The position numbers and the translations under genes were made by a program. Below, piece by piece: positions 9,790-22,237 of a DNA stretch of 64,000 bases. Position 1 is the first letter of the stretch, and each line of letters opens with the position of its first letter. Source of the DNA: Siniperca chuatsi. Taxonomy: Eukaryota > Chordata > Actinopteri > Centrarchiformes > Sinipercidae. The stretch is from NCBI RefSeq assembly GCF_020085105.1, contig NC_058053.1, forward strand, positions 14,842,888 to 14,906,887, written 5' to 3'. The notes beneath the pieces were generated by a model, which searched no databases, was not told the origin of the DNA, and saw nothing but the letters and a program-made list of their open reading frames with translations.

Positions 9790-11622
9790 TCAGTCAAATG
9801 TTAAACGAAAGGTCTTCTCCTGCTCCTTGCGCTGGTTGTCACACAACTTGGACACTTCCTCCACTCTTCTCTGCAGAAGAACCGAGTTCTGATCAATCCA
9901 CTGAAGTGAATCCATGTGAGTGTTGAGAATTTTACAGATCTGCTGAAGCTGAGGAGGAGACACAAAACAGAGAGAGGCAGATGTTAATTTAATTTTCAAC
10001 AATAAATGCCAAAGCGCCAAAAATATGTCGACTTTGACTAAAATTCGGTCTCATCTTACTGGGTCACTGGTATCTGCTGGGCCGCTGGATGTGTTCAGGT
10101 GCTCGATGATCTCCTTCAGGTCCTGCGACATCCTCTTCAGCTGTGCGTCCACGTTCTCTGCAAGCTTGTACGTTCTTTCACGTTCCTCGTCGGCGTTCTG
10201 CATGTAGATGGTTCCACTTTGCTCTTTCACCGACTCCTCAAGCGGGCAGAGTAAGTCCTCCAGCTCCTTCTGTTGGGACAGGATGAAATCAAGCTCCTGG
10301 TTTAGCCTCCTCTGGTCCAGCTTCACCTTCTCCATCTCCTTATGCAGGGCTGTGATCTTCTCACCATTCTCCACCAGCATGCGGTCCCAGGCATTCACCT
10401 GAGTTGCCTGCTGTAAGAAATGTCTCTCTTGGTCCTCAAGCTCAAGACTCCACTTGTTAATGAGACCCTCCAGCTGGGCGTAGGTCATCACTGGCGGAGC
10501 AGTGGTTGTAGTGATTGTTGTGACTGTAGCAGTTGTTGTTGCACTTATTCCGGATGTAGGTCTGAGCCCCAGTGTAAAGGCTGTAGCAGCCCCTGTTGTG
10601 GCAGCTGCAGTTGTGGCAGCAGGGGCAGGGGCAGGGGTGGAGGTGGTGGTAGCTGCCCCCAGAGGTTTGAGCATAAAAGACAGACCTCCACCAGCTGCTG
10701 TGGTTGGTGCAGCGGCAGTGCTTGCTGCTGAAGTTGGAGCTACACCCAAAGTAAAACCTGTACCTGTTGCAGTGGCAGTGGCAGCTGTAGAGATAGGTGA
10801 AGCAAAGAGAGACGGGCCTAAAGCTTGGGCTGTCTGGGTCGATGCAGGAGGAGCTGGGGTTGATGAGGGTTTAATCCCAAAGGGAAATCCTCCACCCGCA
10901 CCTGTTGTGGCTGCAGCGGTGGAGGCTGGCTGGGACTGGGTGCCCAGGGTGAGGTTGGAGGGAGCACTGGTGCCAAAGCTGAAGCCCCCTCCTGGGGCAG
11001 CAGCAGCAGTTGACGGTGCGGCTGTGGTCACTTGGACCTTGGTTGCTCCAAAGCTGAACCCTCCGAATGAGAGGCCACCTGACCCTGTGATTGCTGTTGC
11101 TGCGCCTGTTGGTGGTGCTGCAACTGTTGTTGGTGGTGCTGCAGCTGTTGTTGGTGGTGCTGCAGCTGCTGGTGGTGGTGCTGTAAACTGGGGCTGAGCT
11201 TGAGAAGGAGTCCCAAAGGTGAAGCCCCCTCCTGCAGGGGCGGCAGCGGTGGTCTGTGCAGTCAAACCCGTGCCCAGGGTGAACCCTGACCCCGCAGCTG
11301 GAGTTGCCATGGAGCCTAAAGTCAGCCCTGCAGCTGCTGTGGTTTGAGGGGTCGCACCCATGCCAAATGCGGAGGCGGTGGTCGGGGTCCCAAAAGAGAA
11401 GCCTCCGGCGGCTGCTGTGCTTTTTGCTGGGGTGCCAAAGCTGAAAGAGCCGGTAGGGTTGGAGGTGGCCTGAGGTGCAGTGCCGAATGAGAAGCCCCCT
11501 CCCGGAGCCGCAGGTGTGGCGCTTGTCATCCCAAAGCCCGTGCCGGGGGCTGCGGCTGTGGTCTTCTGAGCTCCGAAAGCGAAGCCCGTGGAGGCTTGCC
11601 CAAAGTTGAATCCGCCACTCAT
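9790..11622 (-). CDS. nup62l: Nucleoporin p62 (Nup62/Nup62-like), complete, two coding exons
   Basis: Component of the central channel of the nuclear pore (Nup62-Nup58-Nup54 complex). Coding exons on the minus strand are 11622-10060 and 9948-9790, with a 111-bp GT/AG intron, giving 573 residues (human NUP62 is 522). Residues 1 to about 370 are low-complexity FG repeats rich in Ala, Thr, Gly and Pro (GFSFG, FTLG, FTFG). The rest is the coiled-coil p62 domain: TYAQLEGLINKWSLELEDQE, then IIEHLNTS…ADTSDP|LQQICKILNTHMDSLQWIDQ, ending RLTFD. The start ATG has A at -3. A poly(A) signal (AATAAA on the minus strand, plus positions 9779-9784) lies 5 bases past the stop. The strand opposite the FG region is open only because of its GC-rich composition. 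The symbol follows the fish nup62l convention; nup62 is the alternative. Confidence 0.93.
11109..11190 (-). repeat. 21-bp coding minisatellite in the nup62l FG region
   Basis: About 3.7 copies of a 21-bp unit (TTGGTGGTGCTGCARCTGTTG on the plus strand) encode the 7-residue repeat AAPPTT(A/V). The units are nearly identical, so copy number may vary between individuals. It lies in the linker between FG motifs. Confidence 0.8.
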
Positions 11623-12941
11623 TTTTTTCCCAGGAGGATAAAAATAACGTTAATACCGTTATCGAAAATAACTACGTACGTACAAAATGGTCACTTCCTC
11701 GGTGAACCTCTCTGTGGCTTTTGGCGGGTCAAAACTACAAGTTGGTTAAACTGAGGTTACCGAGGAACAGTTTCTCTCCTACGATCACTTTCCGGAAGTT
11801 ATCGGTGAATAAAGTCAATCACAGGATTATTCACATTACCTTGACCAAGACGGTGACCAAAAACTAACAACACATCCTTCACAAAAACGTGGCCCGCTGC
11901 CTCGTACTTCTTCAAGCAGGCGTTTCTGTAGTTGACTAAAGGAAATGACGGCAGTTAGGACCCAATGGCAATGATGCCCTGAGTTTTGTCTGCCAGCACA
12001 CAAATCCCGCCTCTCTTGCTAAGATTGACGGATCCAATGACCAACCACGGTCCCCATAAGACCCAAACCGAAATCTGATTGGTACAGCTTTCTGCCTGAC
12101 GAACAGACCTCAGGGAAATATTTACCCTATTTTCCAAAGAGTACTGAGTATACCAAAACAAATCCGCTCTACGTGCAGAATACGACCAGATTGCCAGCTG
12201 CCAACCGAGTCAAAAAGAAGAAATAACGGACTATTTCGCTCAAGCACCTACAAAATGACGTCGTTTTATACAGTTATCTGATAATATTGACCTGCTTTCA
12301 ATGTCAAATATTATAACACTGTTTAAAACGATCTGTAACCGTGGCGAGTAAAAAAAAGCTAAAGACTGAAACAAACGAATCTAAATGTAAAATACACGAT
12401 ACTTTCGAAAGGATTGATTATTTTCACATTGAAGAACACAAAGATTTACTTCATAGTAAATGTTGTGTTCTTTAATTCACAAATGTAATTTTTCTAAAAC
12501 AATTCCCATGTTTACTGTTCTCCTTAAAGACTGTAGACTACATTTTTTCTAAAGACAGTGGGGAGGTACTTATGTCTCTCTCTTGACATCGTTATGACTC
12601 TCTGGATTAGCTAGCTAGGTTCCCGCACAGCTTTCTTCCCATGTTGACATGACATTTCCACCACTAAGGGTTCAGCTATTCAGAAATATTTTACAGCAGC
12701 GGTGACTATGGATACACACAATCTATCAAATCATTTAATAATAGAACGTTAATTCCACGAGTGTGTTTGCGAGCTGCTTAAATTAGCGTGGAAGCTAATG
12801 TCAACATAGATTAGCTAACGTTGAGTTAACTGCGTGGATGTGCTGTGGCTGCCATTCGTTATCAATCTTAATTAGCACCATTTCCATCCGTGACACCGAC
12901 TGAACAACATCGTCAAGTGAGCTGGTACTGCACCTGTCAGG
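11623..12941. promoter_or_regulatory. Divergent promoter region of nup62l and pdk1
   Basis: The two genes are head-to-head, with 1.3 kb between start codons. Visible elements are CCAAT at 11962-11966 and 12033-12037 (plus strand), CCAAT on the minus strand at 12078-12082, and TGACGTCG at 12256-12263 (one base from a full CRE) next to a TTTTATA stretch. No coding signal is seen. Transcription starts are not marked in the sequence, so use of these sites is inferred. Confidence 0.45.
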
Positions 12942-15900
12942 ATGAGGATTTTAAGGTTTCTGAGGAGCAGCGTGTCCATAGGGAAGGACATTGACTATTA
13001 TTCCAAATTTTCACCCTCTCCTCTTTCAATGAAGCAGTTTCTGGATTTTGGTAAGAGGTGGTACACACACTATCAACACTAGAGTCTTGATGCCTACATT
13101 TGTAGCATTTAAGGCGGTGGATCCCAACTCTTTTTTTGCTTGTGATCACTTAATGCAAAGTACTTGTTACCTCTCCTCACAGGATGCATATCCATGTGCT
13201 GTGAGCAGTTCAATCAAATCATGATCCCTTCTCACACTGTTTAATTTAGTTTAATTTAGGCCTGAGGAGATGAAACCATACAGTATTTCACAAGAAAAAT
13301 GCAAAGATTAGAGAAAGGTCCATCTCCCATAAAAATCATATTTTTCTGTAGGAAAAAGTTGTTTGTTTTTTTTAATCCTATCCCGTTAATCAACAGGCAA
13401 CCCCTTTTATATGCAACTCGTGACCCCTTGAGGAGTCGGGAAACACTGAATTAAGGCATATCTTCAGCTAGATAAGAAAGCGAGTTTCATTCAGACATTA
13501 AAGGAACAGTTCACCCCAAAATCTAGATGGATAAATAGCACTACAGGTCAGAGGAAAATATGTATTTTTGATTTTGGGGTGAACTATCCCTTTAAGGTTT
13601 TGGCTTGCCATTTGAAAAGGGGCTTTGCACACAGGACAAAAAGGGCAGGGGCCATCTTATCTGTGGAAGCCAGGGGTGACTCCTGGGTCCTGGGCCAGAA
13701 ATGAGCTGTGTACCCCTGTTGACTGAACTGGAAAAACACATACCCCATGTTTGCTGTGGGTCAGTTAGTTGTGGTAGTTTTGTCGATCACAAAATGCACC
13801 AAGGAGTATGCACACATGTAAGCAGCAAGATAGGAACTCCAGATCAGGTAAAATGCCACATTAAGGCCCTGGTCATTTCAGTTTATATAGCCCTGAGGGT
13901 CTGGGGCAGTTGTGCATTTTGCCGAGTTTTTAATGTAGCCTTGGTGGCAGCTAGGGATATCGAAAGAATCTTTTATCATGGTACATGTATTTTATATCAC
14001 AATATTGATATACTGTATATCATGATGTAGTAAATTTACTGTAAAAATGAATTATAAACTGTTTATAGATAAAATAACCAGACTGGAATGTCTGTTTTTG
14101 GCTGATCCAGCAAATAAGATACCTGACAAAGCAAGGTACTGCTTTTACAGACATGCAAAATTCATAAAAATTCAATATCGGCATAAAGTGGCCTGGCTCA
14201 TTAAATTGCAACATTGCCCACAATGGCCTATGGGTAGCTACCACAGTATATAAACTGTGTGGCAAAAACTGTTACAGTAGACAAATGTATATTGTTTCAT
14301 TGTGTACAGTGTCCTATCATCCACCCCAAGGGGCAGCACAGGCCGAAAACACAACAGCATCAATGATAAATCATTTTTGTGACTCCTTTTGCCCCCCATA
14401 CTATTTTTTTGAAATAATAACACAAGCGAATTCTCATATTTCTGTATGTATTTACACCCTTCAGGCTCAGAAAATGCATGTGAGAAAACATCATTCGCCT
14501 TCCTCAGACAGGAATTACCTGTGAGGTTGGCAAACATCATGAAAGAGATCAACTTGTTGCCAGACAACTTACTGAGGACTCCATCTGTCCGGTTGGTCCA
14601 GGGCTGGTATGCAGGTCTTGTTCTGCTTTTTCTTAGTTATCGCTCAAATTACTCCGATGCCAGTTTCGGCAAAATTGACTGATGATTTTTTTTTTTCATG
14701 TGCAGGTACATGCAGAGTCTTCAGGAGATTCTTGAGTTCAAAGACAAAAATGCAGATGATGAGAAAGTCACATATGAGTAAGTAAATCAAAACATACGCA
14801 CTGCAGTTTATTTCTTATATTTATGATGTTTCATTCAGTGAAATAGCTCATCCTATCCCGTGTTTTTTTTTTTTAACGCCTTGTCGTAATCGTTGTGTCT
14901 TTATTTAGTTTCACAGATGCGGTAATAAAAATCAGAAATCGGCACAATGATGTCATTCCCACCATGGCTCAGGGAGTTGTGGAGTACAAGGAGACCTACG
15001 GCACAGACCCAGTCGTCAGCCAAAATGTTCAGTATTTTCTAGATCGTTTCTACATGAGCAGGATATCCATCAGGATGTTGCTCAACCAGCACAGTGAGTA
15101 GATTCTCTTCTCCTTAATAAAAGGGTCATCTCTTTTTGTCATGAATAATATAACGTGTTAACAGCGCGCTGTAGTCGTTTGGAAGTCGAGGCACTCAACA
15201 TCAGAGTGCTCATTTTGCGAAGATATTTTGACATTTCGGTGTGTATTTGTCACAAAGAGCCAGGCTGCTCCACTAACAGGAAACCAGAGGCATATTTTTC
15301 TGAACAAAACCTTTTAGTGTCACTGCCGCAGTGAACCAGGAATCGGCAGACCACACCCGGAGACATTTTCTGGTGTCGCCACATTCATATGAACTTGAAA
15401 TGACGTGTACCGTATCTACACCTTTGAATGATGTTTAACATTAAAGGGCAAAGAGATAGTCATCCTGCATTTTGTTTTGGAAAAAGATGCCCTGTGTCAA
15501 TACTTTTTGGAAATCATTTTACAGTCTATTTTAGGGATGTAATTGTTATTACTTTTATCCTCAGTGTTTTACTTTTAGCAGGAAAAGGGCAGCAGAGGAA
15601 TGTTTAAAAGAGAAACAGTTCCTGCTGTGTGCCTGACTCAGTTAAAAACTTTCCAACTCAACACAATGAGGTCAAAGGAGCAATCCATAAGCATAATGAT
15701 AAAACAAAACAGAAAGTACAGAAACAAGATTAACATGTTTATGATTAGATTATGAGAAAGAAAAGAAAAGAAGAGAACACACCAAGGGCATAATCAAGGT
15801 TTACACAAAACTTTGTGATATAAATCATGGAGTTACAAATGCTCATGAATATTTACAGAACAACATTTAGGGATATTACATTAGTTGGAATAATGAACAT

Positions 15901-18830
15901 GGCAGCTGGTTTGACTCTGTCAACTTTACTTTTTCCGTATGGTTTATCACTCATGGATAATCATATGCAAATTCATTTCTTGCTGTCCATAATTTATAAT
16001 GTTTATAATATGGAGGTCTTGTTGTCTGGCAACCGTATTGTTGTTTCTTTTGATGTTACTGACATGAAATACTTGGGTTTCCAGTTAAGGCAGGGGGAAA
16101 CAAAACAATTTACAAGACAAAGACTGTAAGAATCATTGGAGAGAACTTATTTACAGGCAATAGCATCAGCAGGAAACACAAGAGTACAACATCACAGTGA
16201 AACTCTCCAGTTGCTGATTAAATGCTGCGTTTTTAAGTCTGAATATGGTTTTAGGGGTTTTAAAAACCTTAATGTTTCTCTTTGTACGTCTTTGCTAGCG
16301 CAGATGTACAGTATACATGACTTTTAAAGGCCCCAGCACAATGTGGGATTTTGGGCCGTCCCAGATGAAAGTTGACAATCATGAAGATTTTGGCGACGGA
16401 AGACAACCTGCGTCTGACAGTGCCACAAATTTAGGACTAAATTCTCACAATCTGACTGCTGCTATGACTCAGGTCTACAACCAATCAAATTTTATTTTTT
16501 TAAAGTAAAAATGCCAAACATTATCTGGTTCCAGGTTCTCAGTTGTGAAGATTTGAAGCTTTTCTTTGTCTCATGTGACAATAAATTGAACATCATTGGG
16601 TCTTGAACCATTGGTCAGAAAAAGAAAGACAATTGAAGACGTCACCGTGGGCTCTGGGAAATTGTGTGATGGGCATTTTTCACCGTTTTATAGACGACAC
16701 AATTAATTAATCGAGAATCGACTGGGAAATATACCGGTGTATTATCATTTAAATAATTAACACTGTGTACTGTAGTGCATGGTCCCATCCCTGCGTGTTT
16801 TATTCCAGCTCTGCTCTTTGGTGGGAAGGTGAAGGTGAACCCAGCACATCCCAAACAGATTGGCAGCATTGATCCACACTGTCGTGTCAGCGAGGTTATC
16901 AGAGGTGAGATTGTCACCAACAGGTATGAGCAACATGTTCTGACAGAATGCTCAAATATGTCGCCGTTCAAGTATTCAAGTGTCATTTGTGCTCTTTCCC
17001 AAAAACAAACCTCTTCCTCGTAGATGCCTATGAAAATGCACGAAACCTTTGTGACCGCTACTACATGAACTCTCCTGAGCTGGTGTTGGAGGAATTCTAC
17101 GGTAATTTGTTTGGATATTAGTGTACATATTAAAATATGTACAGTGACACAGAAACTTTTAATGATGTACATTACAAGCATACACATTTGGTTTTTATGT
17201 CACACTTATTGCAATATTAATGAATACAAAATTATGAATTGCTTAATCCAACCATATCTGATGAAATTTTGTCTAATCTTTGATCATCTGTTTGTCCTGA
17301 CAGCCACCGAGCAGGCTAAGCCCATCACTGTGGTCTACGTTCCATCTCATTTGTATCACATGGTGTTTGAACTTTTTAAGGTAGGATTTGCTTGGACAGC
17401 TGGTTTACATGATGCAGTTTTACATTTTCATATGTTGCCTTTCTCTTAAGTTAAACTCTTTCGTTGTTGCAGAACGCCATGCGGGCCACCATGGAGTTAT
17501 ACGGCGATGCCATGGAGTATCCTGCTATCCATACACAGGTCGCTCTGGGAAGTGAAGATCTGACAGTCAGGGTAAAACTGTGCTGCATTCACGACTCATT
17601 CCTGTCCTCTTTGTGATTTGTATGGTTTGTGGGAGTTATTGGATGAGGACACTGTTCAGACCATATGTTCTTCTTCAGGTGAGTGACCGTGGAGGAGGTG
17701 TGCCGCTGCGCAAGATTGACAGGTTGTTTACCTACACGTACTCCACAGCTCCTCGACCCAGCATCGACGGGGCCCGCGCCGCTCCTCTGGTCAGTATTCC
17801 TGATGGATGATCAATAGTGTGTGAATTCACGTGGATGGATGTGAGCCCACTTTGCTCTCGACTTGTCCAGTTTGTATTTGGCACCATCATAGTCTTAAAT
17901 CAGTCTTCTGACATTCTCCACCACGCTTCAAAACATAAGAATCAGTGATATAACCAGGTGTAGGCCTTTTTCACTGCAGACCGCCACCCATGTGTCTCTT
18001 TCCTGAAATTACTATACAATTAGATGACAAAACAGTCCCAACTCAATGTCCATGCTCTAGCTTTTTCCAGAGCTTTCGGCCGCGTTAGACAGTCCTCATG
18101 AGTGGATGGAGTTTGCTCAGTTGTCATTGAGATGTTGAAATGCGAGCTCAGTGGCTCGTCCAAGTTGGCTTAAAGGTTCAGCTTTAAAGTTCATTCTTGA
18201 CCTTTTGAAATAGTAGGTGACAAAAAGTAGTCACAACTGACCCACTTACTCGCTCTTTTCAGAGTTTTCAATTGTATCACATGGTCTTCCTGTTGTAACA
18301 TTGCTTCAAAGAGAGAGAGAAATGTTTCTGTAACTTTGCCTCGTGTTCATGTTATATGTATACAGCAAATAATCAATATGTATCATCATTTTGTTCCAGT
18401 GCCAGACTAACTTCACACTTCACTTGTGTTTTGGTTGTGTTGAGGGCGGACAAATGAACTCTTTGTCTTTGTCTAGGCTGGTTACGGGTACGGCCTGCCC
18501 ATCTCTCGACTGTATGCCCGCTACTTTCAAGGGGACCTGAAGCTGTACTCTCTGGAGGGTTATGGAACTGATGCTGTCATCTACATTCGAGTAATTGAGT
18601 TTTTACATTAATAGGATGTGTGTGTGTGTGCGTCAACGCATGCATTATTTACGTTCCGTTTTAACTTTGTTCTCTCAATCTTCTGTTAGGCACTCTCCAC
18701 AGAGTCCATCGAGAGGCTTCCCGTGTACAACAAGTCAGCCTGGAAACACTACAAGACGATCCACGAGGCCGACGACTGGTGTGTCCCCAGCAAAGAGCCC
18801 AAGGACATGACAACATTTCGCAGTTTCTAG
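12942..18830 (+). CDS. pdk1: Pyruvate dehydrogenase kinase 1, complete, 11 exons
   Basis: Mitochondrial-matrix kinase that phosphorylates and switches off the E1-alpha subunit of the pyruvate dehydrogenase complex. Exons: 12942-13050, 14465-14606, 14706-14777, 14909-15093, 16809-16904, 17024-17101, 17304-17380, 17473-17571, 17679-17789, 18477-18590, 18690-18830. They sum to 1224 nt (407 residues plus stop) with phase kept throughout. The start ATG has A at -3. N-terminal [15 protein letters not shown] and [14 protein letters not shown] belong to the lipoyl-binding helical domain. The GHKL ATP site shows [12 protein letters not shown] (N box), SDRGGGVPL (G1) and GYGYGLP (G2). C-terminal DDW is the activity-related DW motif. 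[12 protein letters not shown] and [10 protein letters not shown] match PDK1 better than PDK2-4. The N-terminus is shorter than in human PDK1 (37 residues before the SENACEK exon), so the transit peptide is compact. Confidence 0.95.
13113..13450. repeat. Degraded MITE-like repeat in pdk1 intron 1
   Basis: The left end GTGGATCCCAACTCTTTTTT and the right end GTGACCCCTTGAGGAGTCGGG resemble the two ends of a fish repeat that typically reads 'gttcccaacc…gtgacccc'. The ends are only weakly inverted and no target duplication was found. Confidence 0.35.
13498..13595. mobile_element. Very short TTAA-flanked MITE in pdk1 intron 1
   Basis: TTAA at 13498-13501 and 13592-13595 enclose about 90 bp. The 22-base ends AGGAACAGTTCACCCCAAAA… and (reverse complement) AGGGATAGTTCACCCCAAAA… match at 20 of 22 positions. 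There is no coding capacity. TTAA duplication suggests a piggyBac-type source. Confidence 0.75.
16490..16735 (-). repeat. hAT-type MITE copy 3, partial, pdk1 intron 4
   Basis: Carries the family's inner block CATTATCTGGTTCCAGGTTC and a terminal ATTAATTAATCGAGAATCGAC block. The ends are eroded. It sits just before exon 16809-16904. Confidence 0.55.
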
Positions 18831-21150
18831 ATCCAAATGGCTGTGGTAAAGTGTGCAAGTAGAGGTTGTTGTAAATGAATGCTGGTGGGTGTGTAATGGT
18901 AATTTATCAGTTGAGATTTCTTTGTACAGAAAGTAAAAGAACAAAGTTTTAGTGGCATATATTTTACATAGAACAATAGTTTTGTTATGAGGAAGATTTT
19001 GGAGTGCAACAGCCCTCAATTAACTTACTCCTATTTGTACTTTCCGCTAATGTTAATGAGTGGCACAAACCAGGACCAGGGTTATGGAAAGCCCAACCAA
19101 TACTGGATTTTTGAGGCTGATAGTATTATTGATATTTGAACATATTGGCCGCTATTAGGTTTTTATTTTAACATAATCACATAACACAAACATTTTCATT
19201 AAGGATCCCTTAAATATGGTTATTAAAGAATTGTGAGGATGTCCTGAGCTGACGTATCTGTCAGTGCTCTCTGGTGGACAAACTATGTAAATGACCTCGA
19301 ACATATTTTGGCATTTCTGTACTGCAATTTGTTCTTTTACAACCAACATATAAATAACTATACATCTGTGATAAACTAAAATCAGCTCATGTAAACGAAA
19401 TATCATTTTTTGACGCTTTGATTCCATGTAACCAAGTCTCAGCATGGGAAATCTCAAAACCTCACTAACTGAAACTATCTGCATGGTTAGATAGCGTGAA
19501 GGATCAGAGGAAAAGTGCTTTTGTAATTTGGGTGAGCTCATCCTTTAAGGTATGAACTGTGTTTGTATTGACAAATTGTCTTTACAGTTAGTCGCTCTGC
19601 TGGTTTAAGGCTCTCTTAATTGCTTAGCTGCTTTTATTTTGCTGAAAGTTGACCTTTCAACTGTTACAGTCTGTTTGTGTAGAGGTTGTTCAGCTCTGCG
19701 CGTCTCTTCTGCGCCGTGTGAAGTTGGATACTTTGTAAGAAAAGGAAAACTTGTTACACAGTTGGTTGCTGCTTGTTTTTAAATCTACTGAAAAGTCTTT
19801 GAATAAAATGTTTTAGGGCATTTCTTCTTCAGTTGGACATGTATACAGCAACGTGATCAAAAAAGTATTAATTTGCCATCTGTAAAGAGCAATTTTGCAC
19901 CTATTGTTTTACTGTATGTGACAAGGAAACTGAATAATTTAAATTCAATATGTGACACGTTTTATTGGGTTTGCAGTGTATTTAGTTGTCTTCTTAAATT
20001 CTCAGTTAATTTCCAAATAAGGTGCTGCAAATTTGTATTGTCACTTACAGTATAAAAGCAAAATACAGTATTTAGGTTGTTGTTAAATAAGCTATACATT
20101 ATATTTTCCATGTTACACTGAAGCAGTTATGCTGTATGGATCATGTTCAGTAAGAAATAAATATCTCAAACAGATTCTTGTCAAAAATCTGTATGTAAGT
20201 GACAAATGTGGATGGTGATGGAAACTGATCAGTTCTTTGTGTCACTAGATATAATGCTGCTTATGATCACAGATACAGTACAGTGACTGCTGTTCAAGTT
20301 GAATGCTAACATAATTTACTTGGTGCATTGAAATAAAACCATTGCTACTGTGGGAATGTTACGGTATGTATCCAGAGTGACACCTCATTAGAGGAAATGT
20401 TTGAATGAATTATTGCAAATGATTGAGGGTCAGCTTCAGACCTCCTGCCCACTGATTTGAGACTTAATACAAAGTTGAATTTACACAGGCCAAGTGTTTG
20501 TGACATATTGTGAAGAGGAGTGCACCTGAAAAATGTTATTTCTGATTATTTGTTTTAAAAGTGAATATTCAGTATAATTTTAAGAGTCCATCGTGTGTAA
20601 AAGATGCTTAGTTTTACTGCTTATCTGGTGACAAATTAAATTATTGCACACAAATTAAATGTCAGAAGCCTTACATAATCCATTATTAATTACTGAGTGA
20701 CAATGACTAAGTGCAATTAATACAACCTAACTTAAAAATGTAGAGTTTCTGTTGCGACTACTTGAGATTCTTGTTGGTCTGTCGACTCATGTCTTTGGTG
20801 CATATTGAGGCTGTGCTTTGCTGTGGTGTTCTATTAGACTACATACAGTATATGGAGGTGCAAAGATATGAAAAAAGCCTTACAGTATAATGCAGTCCAC
20901 AACAAGCTACAGCCGCAAACAAATAACACGTCAACACCTGACAGTGTCAACAACAATTAAAAGTTAGTTACATAAAAGAACTACTGTATAGGATTGTGTT
21001 AAATTTCTCTGGTGTAGTTTTCTTATGTTTCAATATATAAAAACATGTCAGTTTGCAGTTATCTGGTGCTCACTGTAAATGCAAATTAACTGAAGCAAAA
21101 AGGAAGAGACTCGAAGACAATACAAACACACCACATAAAGTGAAAATTAG
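18831..21150 (+). other. pdk1 3' untranslated region and convergent spacer to ppp1r9al
   Basis: No exon is visible. Candidate plus-strand poly(A) signals (AATAAA) lie at 19802-19807, 20156-20161 and 20332-20337. A MITE-like right end, GGTGAGCTCATCCTTTAA, ends at 19548. An eroded repeat lies near 19090-19155. pdk1 and the neurabin gene point toward each other here. Confidence 0.4.
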
Positions 21151-22237
21151 TTTATTGATGCTCTATGTACCAAGAAATGTTTCTCCGATTCAGAAGACGT
21201 TGAAAACAAGATTTTCTTGCAGTCCAACATGGAGTCATGCTTGAGAAGAAGTAAGGAAGCACTTGGGTTTGGCTGTGAACGACTCACCGTTCAGCCTCAC
21301 ATTCATACACGACGCTGCGCTCCCGACTCACACAAGTCCTTGTCATATGCACATCTTACCGTCGAATGGATCGGTGAGATGTACGTTTAGCAGACCTGCA
21401 TGCTGTGTGTATTTACATGGAGCATCATGGTACCATGTCAGCGACACACAGCCAGAGTCACGGACAGCAGAAGCAGCATTCACCTCGACCCTACTTGATT
21501 TGTTTGTTGCTTTTCATTCAGCAAAAACGACGGCCTAGCTATTCTACTTAGTAGAAAATTTTTGATAGTATAAAATGAACAATGGTATTTAAGTAAAAAA
21601 AAGAAAAAGAAAAAAAAAGATATGCAGTTAATAGGCACATGTATAAAACTTACTTATACATTTAAAACCTTGTCGCCCATTGAAGCTTAAAAGACAAATA
21701 TAGTGCTTTTATCTGAACTGTACAATAACCGTTCCAGCAGCTGCACGTGGAAACAGGCAAGTTATACTAGCAAAAATATAAAATGCTGAAAAAGCAGTAT
21801 ACATTTGACTTCCATAAGTAAATGTGTGCATGATCTGTAACAACTACATTAGATCTGAAAACAGACTTTTAAAATAATTATAGCTTCTAGCTTTTTAGTG
21901 GTAAGAAATGTTAAGATTCCTTTTTGGTGACATGGTGGTGACCATGTGACCGTTGGTTCCCCATCGTTCAGTTAAAATGGTTTGAGCTAAAAATGTGTTC
22001 AAATATTCGGGAGAAACAGTGATGAGAAAAGCAACAGGAGCTGCAGTATGAACATAATCACAACTGGCACCTCGGTCAGCACAGGTGCACTCCTGGCAGT
22101 CATGCTCTGTGGCTGTTGGCATGAACAGCATGTGACATGAACGTCATGGGACCAAAAGTTTAAAAACAGGTTTGCTCAGGGTTCTGCTAGTGATGACCTC
22201 TATGAGCTGCATGAATTCAGAGTACAGAGCTGCTACC
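21151..22237 (-). other. Probable 3' untranslated region of ppp1r9al
   Basis: Follows the neurabin stop codon on the minus strand. TTTATT at 21151-21156 on the plus strand reads as AATAAA for this gene and would end a 3' UTR of about 1.1 kb. No coding signal is seen. Confidence 0.4.

Noticed and set aside
10502-11197. A 231-codon open frame on the plus strand opposite nup62l
   Set aside because: It is antisense to the FG-repeat exon. It consists of Val/Ala/Gly runs forced by the GC-rich repeats, and the minus frame is clearly Nup62.
16642-17187. A 181-codon minus-strand frame in pdk1
   Set aside because: It crosses two real pdk1 exons and an intron in antisense and resembles no known family.
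18831-22237. A SAMD14-like gene between pdk1 and the neurabin gene, expected from human chr17 order
   Set aside because: No exon with SAM or other recognisable coding signal is present in this spacer; it appears absent at this locus.
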